A stretch of 64,000 nucleotides of DNA from Streptomyces sp. NBC_00285 (GTDB lineage Bacteria > Actinomycetota > Actinomycetes > Streptomycetales > Streptomycetaceae), in assembly GCF_036174265.1 (NCBI RefSeq), contig NZ_CP108055.1, positions 4,898,001-4,962,000 of the forward strand. The letters are read 5' to 3'. Both the position numbers and the translations under genes were made by a program. Below are positions 16,224 through 25,583 of the stretch, piece by piece. Each line of letters starts with the position of its first letter. Positions within the stretch are counted from its first letter, which is position 1. The notes beneath the pieces are model-generated. The model saw only the letters and a program-made list of their open reading frames with translations, ran no database searches and was not told where the DNA came from.

Positions 16224-16668
16224 TCAGCGGGAGCAGTGCGTGCAGGACGGGGTGCCGGCGAACGCACGGTCCGCCGCGACGACGTCGCGGCCGGTGAGAT
16301 GCGCGGCCGCGTCCAGCGAGGCAGACAGCGGACGGCCTGCGTTGAGCTGGTAGGGCTTGTCGGTGGTGAGGTACCGGTCAGCCGACGCTGCGTACGTTCC
16401 AGGCTTCTTCCGATAGAGATCGTCGGCTCGGCTGGCACGGCGCCACCGCGCTTCGCTGCCTCCCCACTTCTCCTCCGCCTGCGCCGCGTCCATGCGGGTT
16501 GCTTCGCCGATGGCCTCCCAGCTGGTCCCACGGACCCGCTCAGCGATCACCGCAGCCTTCACGATCGTGCCCTCCGCCGAACCCTCCAGCTGTACCGCCT
16601 GGCGCACGTAGTCGCCGCCCTGCGCCAGCTTCCGGATTCACCTGGACGGTGACCGTCTCGCTACTCAT
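16224..16668 (-). pseudogene. Hypothetical protein gene with 5' frameshift
   Basis: A start ATG at 16668 opens MSSETVTVQVNPE, but the frame then goes wrong. The rest, KLAQGGDYVRQAVQLEGSAEGTIVKAAVIAERVRGTSWEAIGEATRM and onward to a C-terminal CTHCSR, lies in another frame. Loss of two bases in a GAGAAG stretch at about 16630 would explain it. The main part has a helix-turn-helix-like segment (VRGTSWEAIGEATRMDAAQAEEKW). A shorter protein starting at GTG 16607 is possible, but its ribosome binding site is weak. The function is unknown. Confidence 0.5.
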
Positions 16669-16844
16669 GGCGAGGATCGTAGAGACGCTCCGCCACTTCA
16701 CAGCCCTTTCTCACCTATAAGGCTCACAGCCCATCTCCCCAGCGCCTTCACCCTGGACCGGCTCCTGGAGCTCCCGCACCGCGACATGGTGGCCGACGTT
16801 CGACCCGGCTGCGTTACTGGTTGGCACCCAGGTTGACCGGACAG

Positions 16845-17369
16845 TCACACGAGCGATGGCCACCGGTCGGTGGCCCACTCCAGCCATCCTGACCACCCAG
16901 GAGGCGGACCTCCTACCTCATGGCCATCGAGTTCCGCCGCGTCGGGCTCCTCGAACAGCGACCTCCAGTGCACGAGGTCCGTCTCGCTCATCACGAAGGT
17001 CTGAGCAGGGGTGGTCGACTGTCGATGGGCGATCCGAGCACGTTGGGTCTCATGGTCAACCGGCACATACACAAGGTGACAGAACGCGCCCACAGACATC
17101 ACCAACCAGCGGATCGCGGACCTCTCGTCACGAGACCAACATCCGAAATCCAGGACCACGTTCGTTCCGACCTTCAGTGCCTCCAGACCCAGCCAGAGCA
17201 GCCGCCCTTCCAACACATCGCGCTTCCCATCAGGCTGCGGATCGCCGAACAGCGGAAGCATCCACTCATCCGGTGTCAGCCTCAACGCGTTGTGCTTCTT
17301 GGCCAACTGTCGAGCTCTCGTGGTCTTTCCGGCCCCGGGCAGGCCAACCGTCAGGAACAACGTCGTCAC
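16845..17369 (-). CDS. P-loop ATP-binding protein, zeta-toxin/AAA_33 kinase-like
   Basis: The 174-residue protein begins MTTLFLTVGLPGAGKTT, so its Walker A is GLPGAGKTT at residues 9-17. LRLTPDEWMLPLFGDPQPDG resembles the substrate-binding DEW motif of small-molecule and polynucleotide kinases of the AAA_33 group. NVVLDFGCWSRDERSAIR is a Walker B-like strand and VDHETQRARIAHR a lid-like Arg segment. It probably phosphorylates a small molecule; an aminoglycoside- or nucleoside-type substrate is possible but unproven. It lies within the accessory region, next to the IS remnant. Confidence 0.8.
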   Translation of the reverse strand: MTTLFLTVGLPGAGKTTRARQLAKKHNALRLTPDEWMLPLFGDPQPDGKRDVLEGRLLWLGLEALKVGTNVVLDFGCWSRDERSAIRWLVMSVGAFCHLVYVPVDHETQRARIAHRQSTTPAQTFVMSETDLVHWRSLFEEPDAAELDGHEVGGPPPGWSGWLEWATDRWPSLV

Positions 17370-17395
17370 GCCCAGATCCTGTCACGGAGGCCTAG

Positions 17396-17796
17396 TGATC
17401 ACGGCTTGAGCCACATGTGGATCGAAGCCATGGTGACGGTGCCGTGGAAGACATGGGCGTTACAGATCGTCTTGTCCAAGCCGATGGGCCGGCCACCCTT
17501 GCTGCCGCGGCGGTGGCGGTTGGCCCGCGGGTTCTTCGGCTCGGGGATCGTGTACTTGATCTGGCGTCGTCGCAGGTATGGGCGGTTGCGGCTGACGGAG
17601 TATCCCTTGCCTCCGCCGAGATGGTCGGGCCGAGTCCATAGGCGCCCACGGTCCAGCCGGGCGACACGGACACAACTCACCGGCGGGATGAGCAGCTGGG
17701 CCAGGGCGGTGCTGCCGAGACGTTTTCGCGGTAGGGGCTCTCACGATCCCAGTGGTCATCCACGTGCCGCGCCCAGACCCACCCAAGCCGTGATCA
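17396..17796 (-). mobile_element. Internally deleted IS5-like element with 13-bp terminal inverted repeats
   Basis: TGATCACGGCTTG at 17396-17408 and its reverse complement CAAGCCGTGATCA at 17784-17796 bound a segment of about 400 bp. The right-hand repeat (minus-strand 5' end) contains an ATG that opens MITAWVG. The left-hand repeat contains the transposase stop codon after WLKP. So both ends of the element survive and the middle is deleted. No clear target duplication is visible. Confidence 0.65.
17399..17680 (-). pseudogene. IS5 family transposase remnant
   Basis: The readable part gives RPDHLGGGKGYSVSRNRPYL, then RRRQIKYTIPEPKNPRANRH, RRGSKGGRPIGLDK and AHVFHGTVTMASIHMWLKP. This matches the catalytic C-terminal part of IS5-group transposases (GDKGY, TIPE, GRP..FD, then HGTV.A..I.LWL). 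Between GLDKTICN and AHVFHGTV, where intact relatives carry the conserved RNxVERxxNxLK segment with the catalytic Glu, the sequence is missing. It is therefore catalytically dead. Confidence 0.75.
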
Positions 17797-17820
17797 TCCG
17801 GGACCGACGGCCGCTGACGC

Positions 17821-18000
17821 CTACCCGAACTGCCGTAGGAACGCGCCCCAGCTCTCGCGGGAGAAGGTGAGGAGGGGCCCGGTGGGGCGCTTGCTGTCGC
17901 GGACGGCTCGGCCGGCGGGGGCGGTGGGGGCGACCTCGACGCAGTCACCCTGCTGTCCGGAGTACGACGACTTCCAGAAGGGGCCCACAACCTCGGTCAC
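17821..18000 (-). CDS. DUF397 domain protein
   Basis: The 59-residue protein reads TEVVGPFWKSSYSGQQGDCVEVAP and ends in FSRESWGAFLRQFG. The FxKSSYSGxxGxCVEVA and WxxF motifs define DUF397. These small Streptomyces proteins are encoded next to XRE-type regulators and act with them in developmental and antibiotic control, often as antitoxin-like partners. GTG at 18000 lies one base from the stop of the XRE gene, so the two are co-transcribed. Confidence 0.85.
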   Translation of the reverse strand: MTEVVGPFWKSSYSGQQGDCVEVAPTAPAGRAVRDSKRPTGPLLTFSRESWGAFLRQFG

Positions 18001-18001
18001 G

Positions 18002-18865
18002 TCAGGGCTCCTTAGCGTTCCTCAGTACGTCCCGGATGAGCTTCGCGCTCGCGTCCGGCGCCAACGCTGCCGATCGTAGTACGTCGTACGCGTTGCCGTA
18101 AGCGGCAAGATCCTCAGCCGCTTCAAGGATCGACGTGCCTCGCAAGTTCTCGATGGTCACGGCTTCGACCGCGGGCTCCGAGTCGAAGCTGAAGGAAGAG
18201 AAGGCCGGAATCGCAGCGGCCAGCGCGACCGCACTGAACGGCAGCACCTGCACGGTGACGTTCTTCCTCTTCGAGGCTTCCAGGATCGCGGCCAACTGCT
18301 CCCGGTGGATCTCGGCCCCCACCAGTGGGTGAGCGATGGCGGCCTCCCAGAAGATCGCGGTGTACGACGCCCCGCCCTCCTCGATCTTCGCCTGCCGCCC
18401 CTCCCGCACCTTCACCAACTGGGCGATGAACTCCGGCGCGACGTAGTCGGTGCCTGCCGCGATGACGGCTTCCGCGTAAGCCGGGGTCTGCAACAGCCCG
18501 GGTACCAGCACTGGTTGCCACTGGCGGATGTAGGTCGCGTCGTCCTCCAGCGCGATGTGATCGACGTAGTCCGGCCGCAAGTGCTCCGCATGCTCCAGCC
18601 ACCAGCCCCGCTTCTTGGAGTGCTTGGCCAAGTCCTCCAGCTTCGCGCGGACTTCCGGATCCCGGACGTCGTACGCGTCCAGCAGCAGCCTCACCTCGAT
18701 GACGCGGGCCGTCATGTGCCCGCTCTCAATACGGCTGATCCTGGCCTGACTTGATGCGATCACTTCAGCGGCCTGCGGCTGGTCGAACTTGGCAGCGTGC
18801 CGGTACTGCCGGAGCGCCGCGCCCAGGCGCCTGCTCCGTACCGTCGGCCGTGCACCTGTGGGCAT
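18002..18865 (-). CDS. XRE-type helix-turn-helix regulator with DUF5753
   Basis: The 287-residue protein has an N-terminal helix-turn-helix (RLGAALRQYRHAAKFDQPQAAEVIASSQARISRIESG) and the large DUF5753 sensor domain (YIRQWQPVLVPGLLQTPAYAEAVI; VLPFSA; SILEAAEDLAAYGNAYDVLRSAAL). AAGGGGGG before the ATG at 18865 decides the start. The family controls development and secondary metabolism together with a DUF397 partner. The DUF397 gene follows at once, and a HATPase regulator gene is divergent 136 bp away; the three form a common Streptomyces regulatory module. Confidence 0.93.
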   Translation of the reverse strand: MPTGARPTVRSRRLGAALRQYRHAAKFDQPQAAEVIASSQARISRIESGHMTARVIEVRLLLDAYDVRDPEVRAKLEDLAKHSKKRGWWLEHAEHLRPDYVDHIALEDDATYIRQWQPVLVPGLLQTPAYAEAVIAAGTDYVAPEFIAQLVKVREGRQAKIEEGGASYTAIFWEAAIAHPLVGAEIHREQLAAILEASKRKNVTVQVLPFSAVALAAAIPAFSSFSFDSEPAVEAVTIENLRGTSILEAAEDLAAYGNAYDVLRSAALAPDASAKLIRDVLRNAKEP

Positions 18866-19001
18866 GGAACCCCCCTTCTCGGCGCAACCATGCCACACCG
18901 ATCGCCGACCATAAGGCCCCATCACTCGATCGAGGGACATGAGTGAATGCATTCAGTCATTGTGGTTGTGCGCACTTGAGATGTGGTCGTAGCTTCCAGC
19001 C

Positions 19002-19418
19002 ATGCCCGCAACCGAGACCTTCCGCATCCCCAAACACAGAAGGCACGTCCCCGACGCCCGCCACCGCGTCATCAAGACCCTCGCGGACTGGGGGATCACC
19101 GCCCAACTCGCCGATGACATCGCCCTGTCGGCGAACGAACTCGTGACCAACGCCGTGACCCACTGCCGGGTGACCTGCGCCGAGGTGAGGATCACGCTCG
19201 TGATCCGGGAGCCCTACCTGTTCCTGGAGGTCCACGACCCCGACCGGGACCGGCTCCCCGAACTCCGTGACGGCGGGCCGGACGAAGAAGGCGGCCGCGG
19301 GCTCACGCTGGTCGGCCGGCTGGCGCACGGCTGGGGACATGGGCGGCTGCGCCACACGAAATGCGTGTGGGCGAGGTTCGCGCTCCCGGAGGGGACACAT
19401 GGTCCGGCGGCTCTATGA
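19002..19418 (+). CDS. RsbW-like HATPase, anti-sigma regulatory factor type
   Basis: The 138-residue single-domain GHKL ATPase has N box ALSANELVTNAVTH, G1-type HDPDRDRLPEL and G2-type GGRGLTLVGRLAHGWG, typical of the very numerous Streptomyces RsbW-like serine kinases and anti-sigma factors. It starts MPATETFRIPKHRRHVPDARH. It is divergent from the XRE regulator and overlaps the next gene by 20 bp. Confidence 0.92.
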   Translation: MPATETFRIPKHRRHVPDARHRVIKTLADWGITAQLADDIALSANELVTNAVTHCRVTCAEVRITLVIREPYLFLEVHDPDRDRLPELRDGGPDEEGGRGLTLVGRLAHGWGHGRLRHTKCVWARFALPEGTHGPAAL

Positions 19419-19770
19419 CGCGATGACCCGCTTGTTCAGCCGGACTCGCAGCGAGATCCCCGCACCGGACTACCGGCACCTCGCACAGGACGTACGCGTA
19501 CCCGACCCCTACGTATGGCGGCTACCGGACCCGTACGAAGCCCGCTGGCGCCGCTGGTCGAAACGCTCCGCCGCGACCGGCCACCGTCTGCCGGTACTCC
19601 GGGAAGAGAACTGCTGGCACGCCCCGGCACTCCCCCGGACACCCCTGTGGTCGACGTCGGACAACCCGGTACGCCGGTACGTGACGGAACTTCCACGCTT
19701 CACTACGCCGGGTCGAACACCTTCCAGTGGCCCTCCGAGATCACGTCGACAGCGCCGTCCACCACCTTGA
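19399..19770 (+). CDS. Hypothetical protein coupled to the HATPase gene
   Basis: The 123-residue protein is rich in Arg and Pro and has no recognised domain (MVRRLYDAMTRLFSRTR, then PAPDYRHLAQDVRVPDPYVW and RLPDPYEARWRRWSKR). GGAGGGG lies four bases before the ATG, a very good ribosome binding site, and the start lies inside the HATPase gene, so the two are translated together. Its 3' end overlaps the convergent peptidase gene by 68 bp and becomes low-complexity there, so the true end may once have differed. Confidence 0.6.
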   Translation: MVRRLYDAMTRLFSRTRSEIPAPDYRHLAQDVRVPDPYVWRLPDPYEARWRRWSKRSAATGHRLPVLREENCWHAPALPRTPLWSTSDNPVRRYVTELPRFTTPGRTPSSGPPRSRRQRRPPP

Positions 19771-20374
19771 TGGCGGTCTGATCGTCGATCGCGTACGCCG
19801 GACCACCGATCTCGGCCGCCCATCGTTCCGCGTCGGCCATGGTGTTCTCCGGACAAGCCGGATGATCCAGGTGCGGGAAGATCGAGAAGTCAACCAGGCC
19901 CAGCGCGCTGTCACCACCGGTGGACGGCTTCCAGCCCACGAAGTCCTCCCCGATGCGCGGGGTCATCACCGTGCTCCCGGCGCTGAATCCCACATAGACC
20001 GTGTCGGGCAGCGACGGCAGGAGCTCAGCGAGCCCGGACTCCCGCATCCAGTGGCACAGGTACAGCGCGTCACCGCCATTGACCAGCAGTACGTCCGCCT
20101 CCCGGACCCAGGAGACCCAGTGCGCCTTATCGATGCTGGGCAGCGCGGTGAGTTCCAGAACGCCCACCGACTTCCAGCCCAACCCGGTCATGGGGCAGTG
20201 GGATTGTCCGCTGACGAATCGCCACGGCCCGCCCGGATCGGCGTCGGGGGCCCCGTACCCAGCGGTGGGGATGCACAGGGCGCTGGACTCGGCGATCGGC
20301 CTGCCGAGGAGGTCGACCAGCGCATCCTGGATGCTCGCGTTTTTGACACCGGAGTCGGTGAGGAGAAGCTTCAT
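19703..20374 (-). CDS. Peptidase E-like S51 serine peptidase
   Basis: The 223-residue protein starts MKLLLTDSGVKNASIQDALVDLLG. The nucleophile motif is VYVGFSAGSTVMTP, and VLLVNGGDALYLCHWMRES precedes it. This matches the class I glutamine amidotransferase-like S51 family (dipeptidase E and relatives), which cut Asp-X dipeptides. The second of two adjacent ATGs is chosen because GGAAGGA is four bases upstream of it. It is cytoplasmic, with no signal peptide. Confidence 0.9.
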   Translation of the reverse strand: MKLLLTDSGVKNASIQDALVDLLGRPIAESSALCIPTAGYGAPDADPGGPWRFVSGQSHCPMTGLGWKSVGVLELTALPSIDKAHWVSWVREADVLLVNGGDALYLCHWMRESGLAELLPSLPDTVYVGFSAGSTVMTPRIGEDFVGWKPSTGGDSALGLVDFSIFPHLDHPACPENTMADAERWAAEIGGPAYAIDDQTAIKVVDGAVDVISEGHWKVFDPA

Positions 20375-20441
20375 CATGTCCTTCCGAGCAATGATGAGTT
20401 GATCCCGGGCCGGAAGTGTCGTTTCCCGCGATACGACGACG

Positions 20442-20470
20442 AGGGGCGCCCGGCGAAACCGGGCGCCCCT
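20442..20470 (-). terminator. Strong terminator directly after a 36-codon ORF
   Basis: AGGGGCGCCCGG and CCGGGCGCCCCT form a perfect 12-bp stem with a CGAAA loop. It is almost identical, including ACGACGACGA in front, to the serC terminator at 10841-10872. Confidence 0.8.
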
Positions 20471-20581
20471 TCATCTTGCCTTCGGCCACTCCTCGGCGAA
20501 CAGTTCTTCGGCACTGACCACCGTCAGTGAACACGCGTCCGGCGACCACACGGCCAGCCGATCATCCGGACCGGTGAACAC
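20471..20581 (-). pseudogene. 36-codon remnant of a gene 3' end
   Basis: This short ORF reads FTGPDDRLAVWSPDACSLTV and ends EELFAEEWPKAR, then meets the terminator at once. An in-frame stop lies just upstream of its GTG. It looks like the surviving C-terminus of a truncated gene rather than a complete one. The family was not recognised. Confidence 0.35.
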
Positions 20582-20612
20582 CCCGCCGAATCAGTTCAGT
20601 TGAGGACCTCTC

Positions 20613-22172
<1,560 letters not shown>

Positions 22173-22176
22173 TCAG

Positions 22177-22190
22177 TGGGAGCGCTCCCA
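22177..22190 (-). promoter_or_regulatory. CebR operator of the cellulase gene
   Basis: TGGGAGCGCTCCCA is a perfect 14-bp palindrome identical to the known CebR box of Streptomyces cellulose and cello-oligosaccharide genes. It is centred about 47 bp before the GH5 start. Confidence 0.9.
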
Positions 22191-22267
22191 CCACCCTGCA
22201 CTCCCCATGGAAGACAGATCGCATGAACACGTCAAGACATCCGGCGTCACCTTGTTCGTCGCCGGAC

Positions 22268-22320
22268 GACTCTCAGCCGGTCGACTCTCAGCCGGTCGAC
22301 TCTCAGCCGGTCAACTCTCA
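22268..22320. repeat. 15-bp tandem repeat, three full copies
   Basis: GACTCTCAGCCGGTC occurs three times in tandem (22268-22282, 22283-22297, 22298-22312), followed by AACTCTCA. The end of the array contains the stop codon of the surface protein gene, so the array lies just downstream of that gene. Confidence 0.85.
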
Positions 22321-23316
22321 GGAAGAACGCCGGAACAGCCGCCGGAGTCCGAAGAAGCCGACGACCACGACCGCTACGGCCAGCGCGCCGACCTTCAGGT
22401 TGCTGTCGGAGGCTTTGCCGCCCTCGCTTCCGGAGGCCGATGAACTCCCGCTCCCCGAGGGGGACTTGGATGCGCCGTCACCGGGTGCGTCCTGCGCCTC
22501 CACTTCGCTGGCCGTGCCCTCCATGCCGAGCAGGATCTTGGTCCCGTCGACCGAGTAGGAGACGGACTCGCCCTGCCCGAGGGGCACGCTGAGCCGGCCC
22601 TTGCGCTTGATGTCGCCGCCGTTCCAGTCGTACCAGATACCGCCGAAGTACCCGCGTACGACGAGCTGTCGACCGTCGGGCGAGAACGCGGCGTCGGTGG
22701 CCCACAGGTCGACCGCCTTGACGGGCTTGAAGAGGTTCGTGCCGGAGGAGGAGAGCTTCGCGGGCCCCTCGTACAGATGCCCGCCGTCCTCCTGCTTGTC
22801 GATGATGTACAGGCGCCCGGTCTTCGGGTGGACGACCATGGACTCGGCGTCCCGGGAACCGTCGGAGTACTTCACGACGTACTGCGTGGCCTTGACGGAC
22901 TGGTCCTTGAGGACCTTCGGCTCGGGCAGCTTGTAGACCCACACGTACGGCCAGGTGACCCCGTCGTTGTCGCCGATGTCGCCGACCCAGATCTGGTTGT
23001 CGGGCCCGATGGAGATGGCCTCGACGTCACGCGGGGTGCCCACGCCGGTCATGGTGATCCTGGCGACGGTCTTGCCGGTGGCGCTGTCGACGGCGTAGAG
23101 GTAGGCGCCGGTGTCCTGGTCGTTGTGGGTCCAGTAGATGCCGGGATGCTGACGGGAGGCGGCGAGCCCGCTGGATTCGGTGATCCGGGGGTCGCTGATG
23201 GTGAACCCCTTGTCCCCCTTCCCGTCGCCGTCGTCGGCAGCGGCGGGCACGGCGGCGGGCAGGACGCAGGCGCCCGCGAGAAGAATCCCGGCGAGGAGGG
23301 CGAAGGGTCGACGCAT
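22318..23316 (-). CDS. Secreted, membrane-anchored beta-propeller-like protein
   Basis: The 332-residue protein has a signal peptide (MRRPFALLAGILLAGACVL through AAADD), a repeat region with propeller-like blades and an anchor. Blade-like segments are ITESSGLAASRQHPGIYWTHND, TPRDVEAISIGPDNQIWVGDIGDN, GSRDAESMVVHPKTGRLYIID and ATDAAFSPDGRQLVVRGY. A Ser/Gly-rich spacer, a helix (VGALAVAVVVVGFFGLRRLF) and a basic tail anchor it in the membrane, facing outwards. Propeller proteins of this type bind ligands or are phytase- or esterase-like; no catalytic residues were identified. ATG at 23316 is chosen because it opens the signal peptide. Confidence 0.82.
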   Translation of the reverse strand: MRRPFALLAGILLAGACVLPAAVPAAADDGDGKGDKGFTISDPRITESSGLAASRQHPGIYWTHNDQDTGAYLYAVDSATGKTVARITMTGVGTPRDVEAISIGPDNQIWVGDIGDNDGVTWPYVWVYKLPEPKVLKDQSVKATQYVVKYSDGSRDAESMVVHPKTGRLYIIDKQEDGGHLYEGPAKLSSSGTNLFKPVKAVDLWATDAAFSPDGRQLVVRGYFGGIWYDWNGGDIKRKGRLSVPLGQGESVSYSVDGTKILLGMEGTASEVEAQDAPGDGASKSPSGSGSSSASGSEGGKASDSNLKVGALAVAVVVVGFFGLRRLFRRSS

Positions 23317-23369
23317 GTCCCAAGCCTGCCATCCGGCTCCGCCGGGCGGGGCGGGCGGGGCGGGGCGGT

Positions 23370-23700
23370 GGGGCCGGGTGAACCGGTCGAACCCGTACGG
23401 CCGACGGAACCAGTGCGGGCCGCTGCAGGTTGGCGAGGCCGAAGCGGGTGCGGGTGCGGGTGCGGGCGGTCCAGGCTGGCGAAGCCGGTGCAGGCCAGGC
23501 ACGTCCGCAGAGCCGATCGAGCCGAGCCGGGTGCACCGGGCCGGTCCAGCCGAGCCGGATGCGCCGGGCCGGGTGAACCGGTCGAACCAAGCCGGGTGCA
23601 CCGGGCCGGTCCAGCCGAGCCGGGTGCACCGGGCCGGTCGAACCAAGCCGGGTGAACCGGTCGAGCCGGGCCACCCGAACCGGTGCGCGCGGCCCGTTGC
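23370..23700. repeat. Low-complexity intergenic repeat array
   Basis: GGTGCGGGTGCGGGTGCGGG sits at about 23447-23467. From about 23500 to 23680 imperfect copies of a unit close to GAGCCGGGTGCACCGGGCC, followed by GGTC or GGTCGAACC, recur about six to eight times. The ORFs reading through it are artefacts of the repeats. It separates the surface protein gene from the GDSL gene. Confidence 0.75.
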
Positions 23701-23782
23701 CGGCGTGACGCGTGGCCATCTTCACAGGGCCGAGATGCGCGAGACCCGTTACCCGCCGGTAAGAATCACCGATGATGAGCGC

Positions 23783-24463
23783 ATGCTGCGATTCATGCCC
23801 GTCGGCGACTCCATGACCATCGGCAGCGCGGGCGAGCACACCTGGCGGTACCGGATGTGGCAGCACCTGCGCGACACGTACGGCGGCCCGTTCGCCCTCG
23901 TGGGCCCGCGCGAGACGCTGTACGACAAGGCCGCCGACGCCCCCACGTCGTACGAGTACGCCGACCCGGACTTCCCGCGGACCCATCTGGCCGGCTGGGG
24001 CGAGGGCTGGCTGCACATGGTCCCGCTGATCGGCGAGGCGGTGCGGGCGCACAAGGCGAACGTCCTGCTGGTCTCCCTCGGCCTGATCGACCTGGGGTTC
24101 TACACGAACGCGGAACAAACGGCGGAGAACGCACGGGCCTTCGTCGCGGAGGCCCGCCTCGCGAACCCCCGCATCCGCATGGTCGTTCTCCCGGTGATCC
24201 CGAACGTCCGGACGGAGTCGGACACGGCCTTCGCCGCCGAGCTCACCCGGTTCAACGAACTCCTGGCCAAGGCGATCGCCGACCTCGACGAGCCCCGCTC
24301 CCCCCTGCTGCCGGCCTCGCTCCCACCGTCGTGGGACAGCAACCACGACACCTACGACGGCACCCACCCGAACGCGAGCGGCGAGCACAGGATCGCGGCG
24401 GCCTTCGCGGAGGCGATGCACCAGGCGTGGGACCTGGGCAAGCCGTACAAGGCGGCCGGCTAG
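23783..24463 (+). CDS. SGNH/GDSL-type hydrolase
   Basis: The product of about 226 residues starts MLRFMPVGDSMTIGSAGEHTW, so block I is GDSM with the nucleophile Ser. Block V, DGTHPNASGEHRIAAAF, carries the catalytic Asp/His region. LVSLGLIDLGFY replaces the usual GxND block III, so that residue is altered. It lacks a signal peptide, unlike most secreted esterases. It would hydrolyse an ester or act as an acyltransferase; the substrate is unknown. ATG at 23783 has only a weak ribosome binding site. Confidence 0.85.
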   Translation: MLRFMPVGDSMTIGSAGEHTWRYRMWQHLRDTYGGPFALVGPRETLYDKAADAPTSYEYADPDFPRTHLAGWGEGWLHMVPLIGEAVRAHKANVLLVSLGLIDLGFYTNAEQTAENARAFVAEARLANPRIRMVVLPVIPNVRTESDTAFAAELTRFNELLAKAIADLDEPRSPLLPASLPPSWDSNHDTYDGTHPNASGEHRIAAAFAEAMHQAWDLGKPYKAAG

Positions 24464-24534
24464 GGAATACCGGCCCGCCCCGGGGCCGTTGAACGCGCCG
24501 GCCTGTCCCCGTGAGAAAGCGCGGTGATCACGCG

Positions 24535-25452
24535 ATGAAGGCGGTCCGGTTCCACGAGTACGGCGGGATCGACGTGCTGCGGGTGGAGGAGTCGGCGCGG
24601 CCGTCGCCCGGGCCCGGGCAGGTGCTGGTCGAGGTCCGCGCGGCCGGGATCCAGCCCGGCGAGGTGATGATCCGCGAGGGCGCGCGGCACGACCGCTGGC
24701 CGGCGACGTTCCCCTCCGGGCAGGGCAGTGATCTGGCCGGTGTGGTGGTGGAGACGGGCCCTCAGGTGCGCGGGTTCGCGGTGGGCGACGAGGTGCTGGG
24801 CTACACCCACACCAGGGCGAGCCACGCGGAGTTCGTCGCGGTCGACGACGTGAACGTGGTCCACCGTCCGGACGGGCTGTCCTGGGAGGCGGCCGGTTCC
24901 CTGTACGTGGCCGGTACGACCGCGTACGCGACCGTGTTCGCCGTGGACCCCGTGCCGGGGGACACGGTCGTGGTGTCCGGTGCGGCGGGCGGCGTCGGAT
25001 CGCTGGCCGTGCAGCTCGCGCGGCGGCGCGGCGCCACGGTGATCGGGCTGGCGGGCGAGCGGAACCACACCTGGCTGAAGGAGCACGGTGTCGTCCCGGT
25101 CGCCTACGGGGAGGGCGTGGCCGAGCGGATCCGGGAGGCCGCCGGCGGGGGCGTCGACGCGTTCATCGACACGTTCGGCGACGGATACGTGGAGCTGGCG
25201 GTCGAGTTGGGCGTGCGGCCCGGGCGGATCAACACGATCCGCGACTGGCGGACCGCGGCCAGGGTCGGCGCCCGCACCTACGGGGAGGGTTCGGCGGCGT
25301 GCGCGGTCGTACTCGGTGAACTCGCCCGGCTCGCCGCGCGCGGGGACCTCACGGTGCCGATCGCCCGCGTCTACCCGCTGGAGCAGGTACAGGACGCGTT
25401 CCGCGACCTGGAGCGCGGACACACCCACGGCAAGATCGTGCTCCGGCCGTAG
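24535..25452 (+). CDS. NADP-dependent quinone oxidoreductase-like MDR protein
   Basis: The 305-residue zinc-independent medium-chain dehydrogenase/reductase starts MKAVRFHEYGGIDVLRVEE and has the catalytic-domain segment GQGSDLAGVVVETGPQV. The Rossmann cofactor loop is VVSGAAGGVGSLAVQLARRRGATVIG. The Cys zinc ligands of alcohol dehydrogenases are absent, as in the QOR group. It would reduce quinones or enones with NADPH. ATG at 24535 fits homologues; the frame extends upstream to 24511. It follows the GDSL gene on the same strand. Confidence 0.93.
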   Translation: MKAVRFHEYGGIDVLRVEESARPSPGPGQVLVEVRAAGIQPGEVMIREGARHDRWPATFPSGQGSDLAGVVVETGPQVRGFAVGDEVLGYTHTRASHAEFVAVDDVNVVHRPDGLSWEAAGSLYVAGTTAYATVFAVDPVPGDTVVVSGAAGGVGSLAVQLARRRGATVIGLAGERNHTWLKEHGVVPVAYGEGVAERIREAAGGGVDAFIDTFGDGYVELAVELGVRPGRINTIRDWRTAARVGARTYGEGSAACAVVLGELARLAARGDLTVPIARVYPLEQVQDAFRDLERGHTHGKIVLRP

Positions 25453-25583
25453 TTCGGTCGCACGGGGCTGTGGCAGTGCAAGGACATCGAGTTCGGCGCC
25501 GAGGCCGACATGACCACCACTCCCCTCGGTCTCACCGTCACATCCGACGAGTTCCCCCGCGGCCGGCTGACAGAATCCGCTGT

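Noticed and set aside
23180..23782. Long ORFs through the repeat array upstream of the GDSL gene
   Set aside because: They arise from the GC-rich repeats; the proteins are monotonous (RVHRAGPAEP-like) and have no start signal.
25453..25583. Short plus-strand reading GLWQCKDIEFGAEADMTTTPL before the maltokinase-cap gene
   Set aside because: It looks partly protein-like but has no start signal, and its frame runs into the next gene. It could be a remnant, but I could not name a family.
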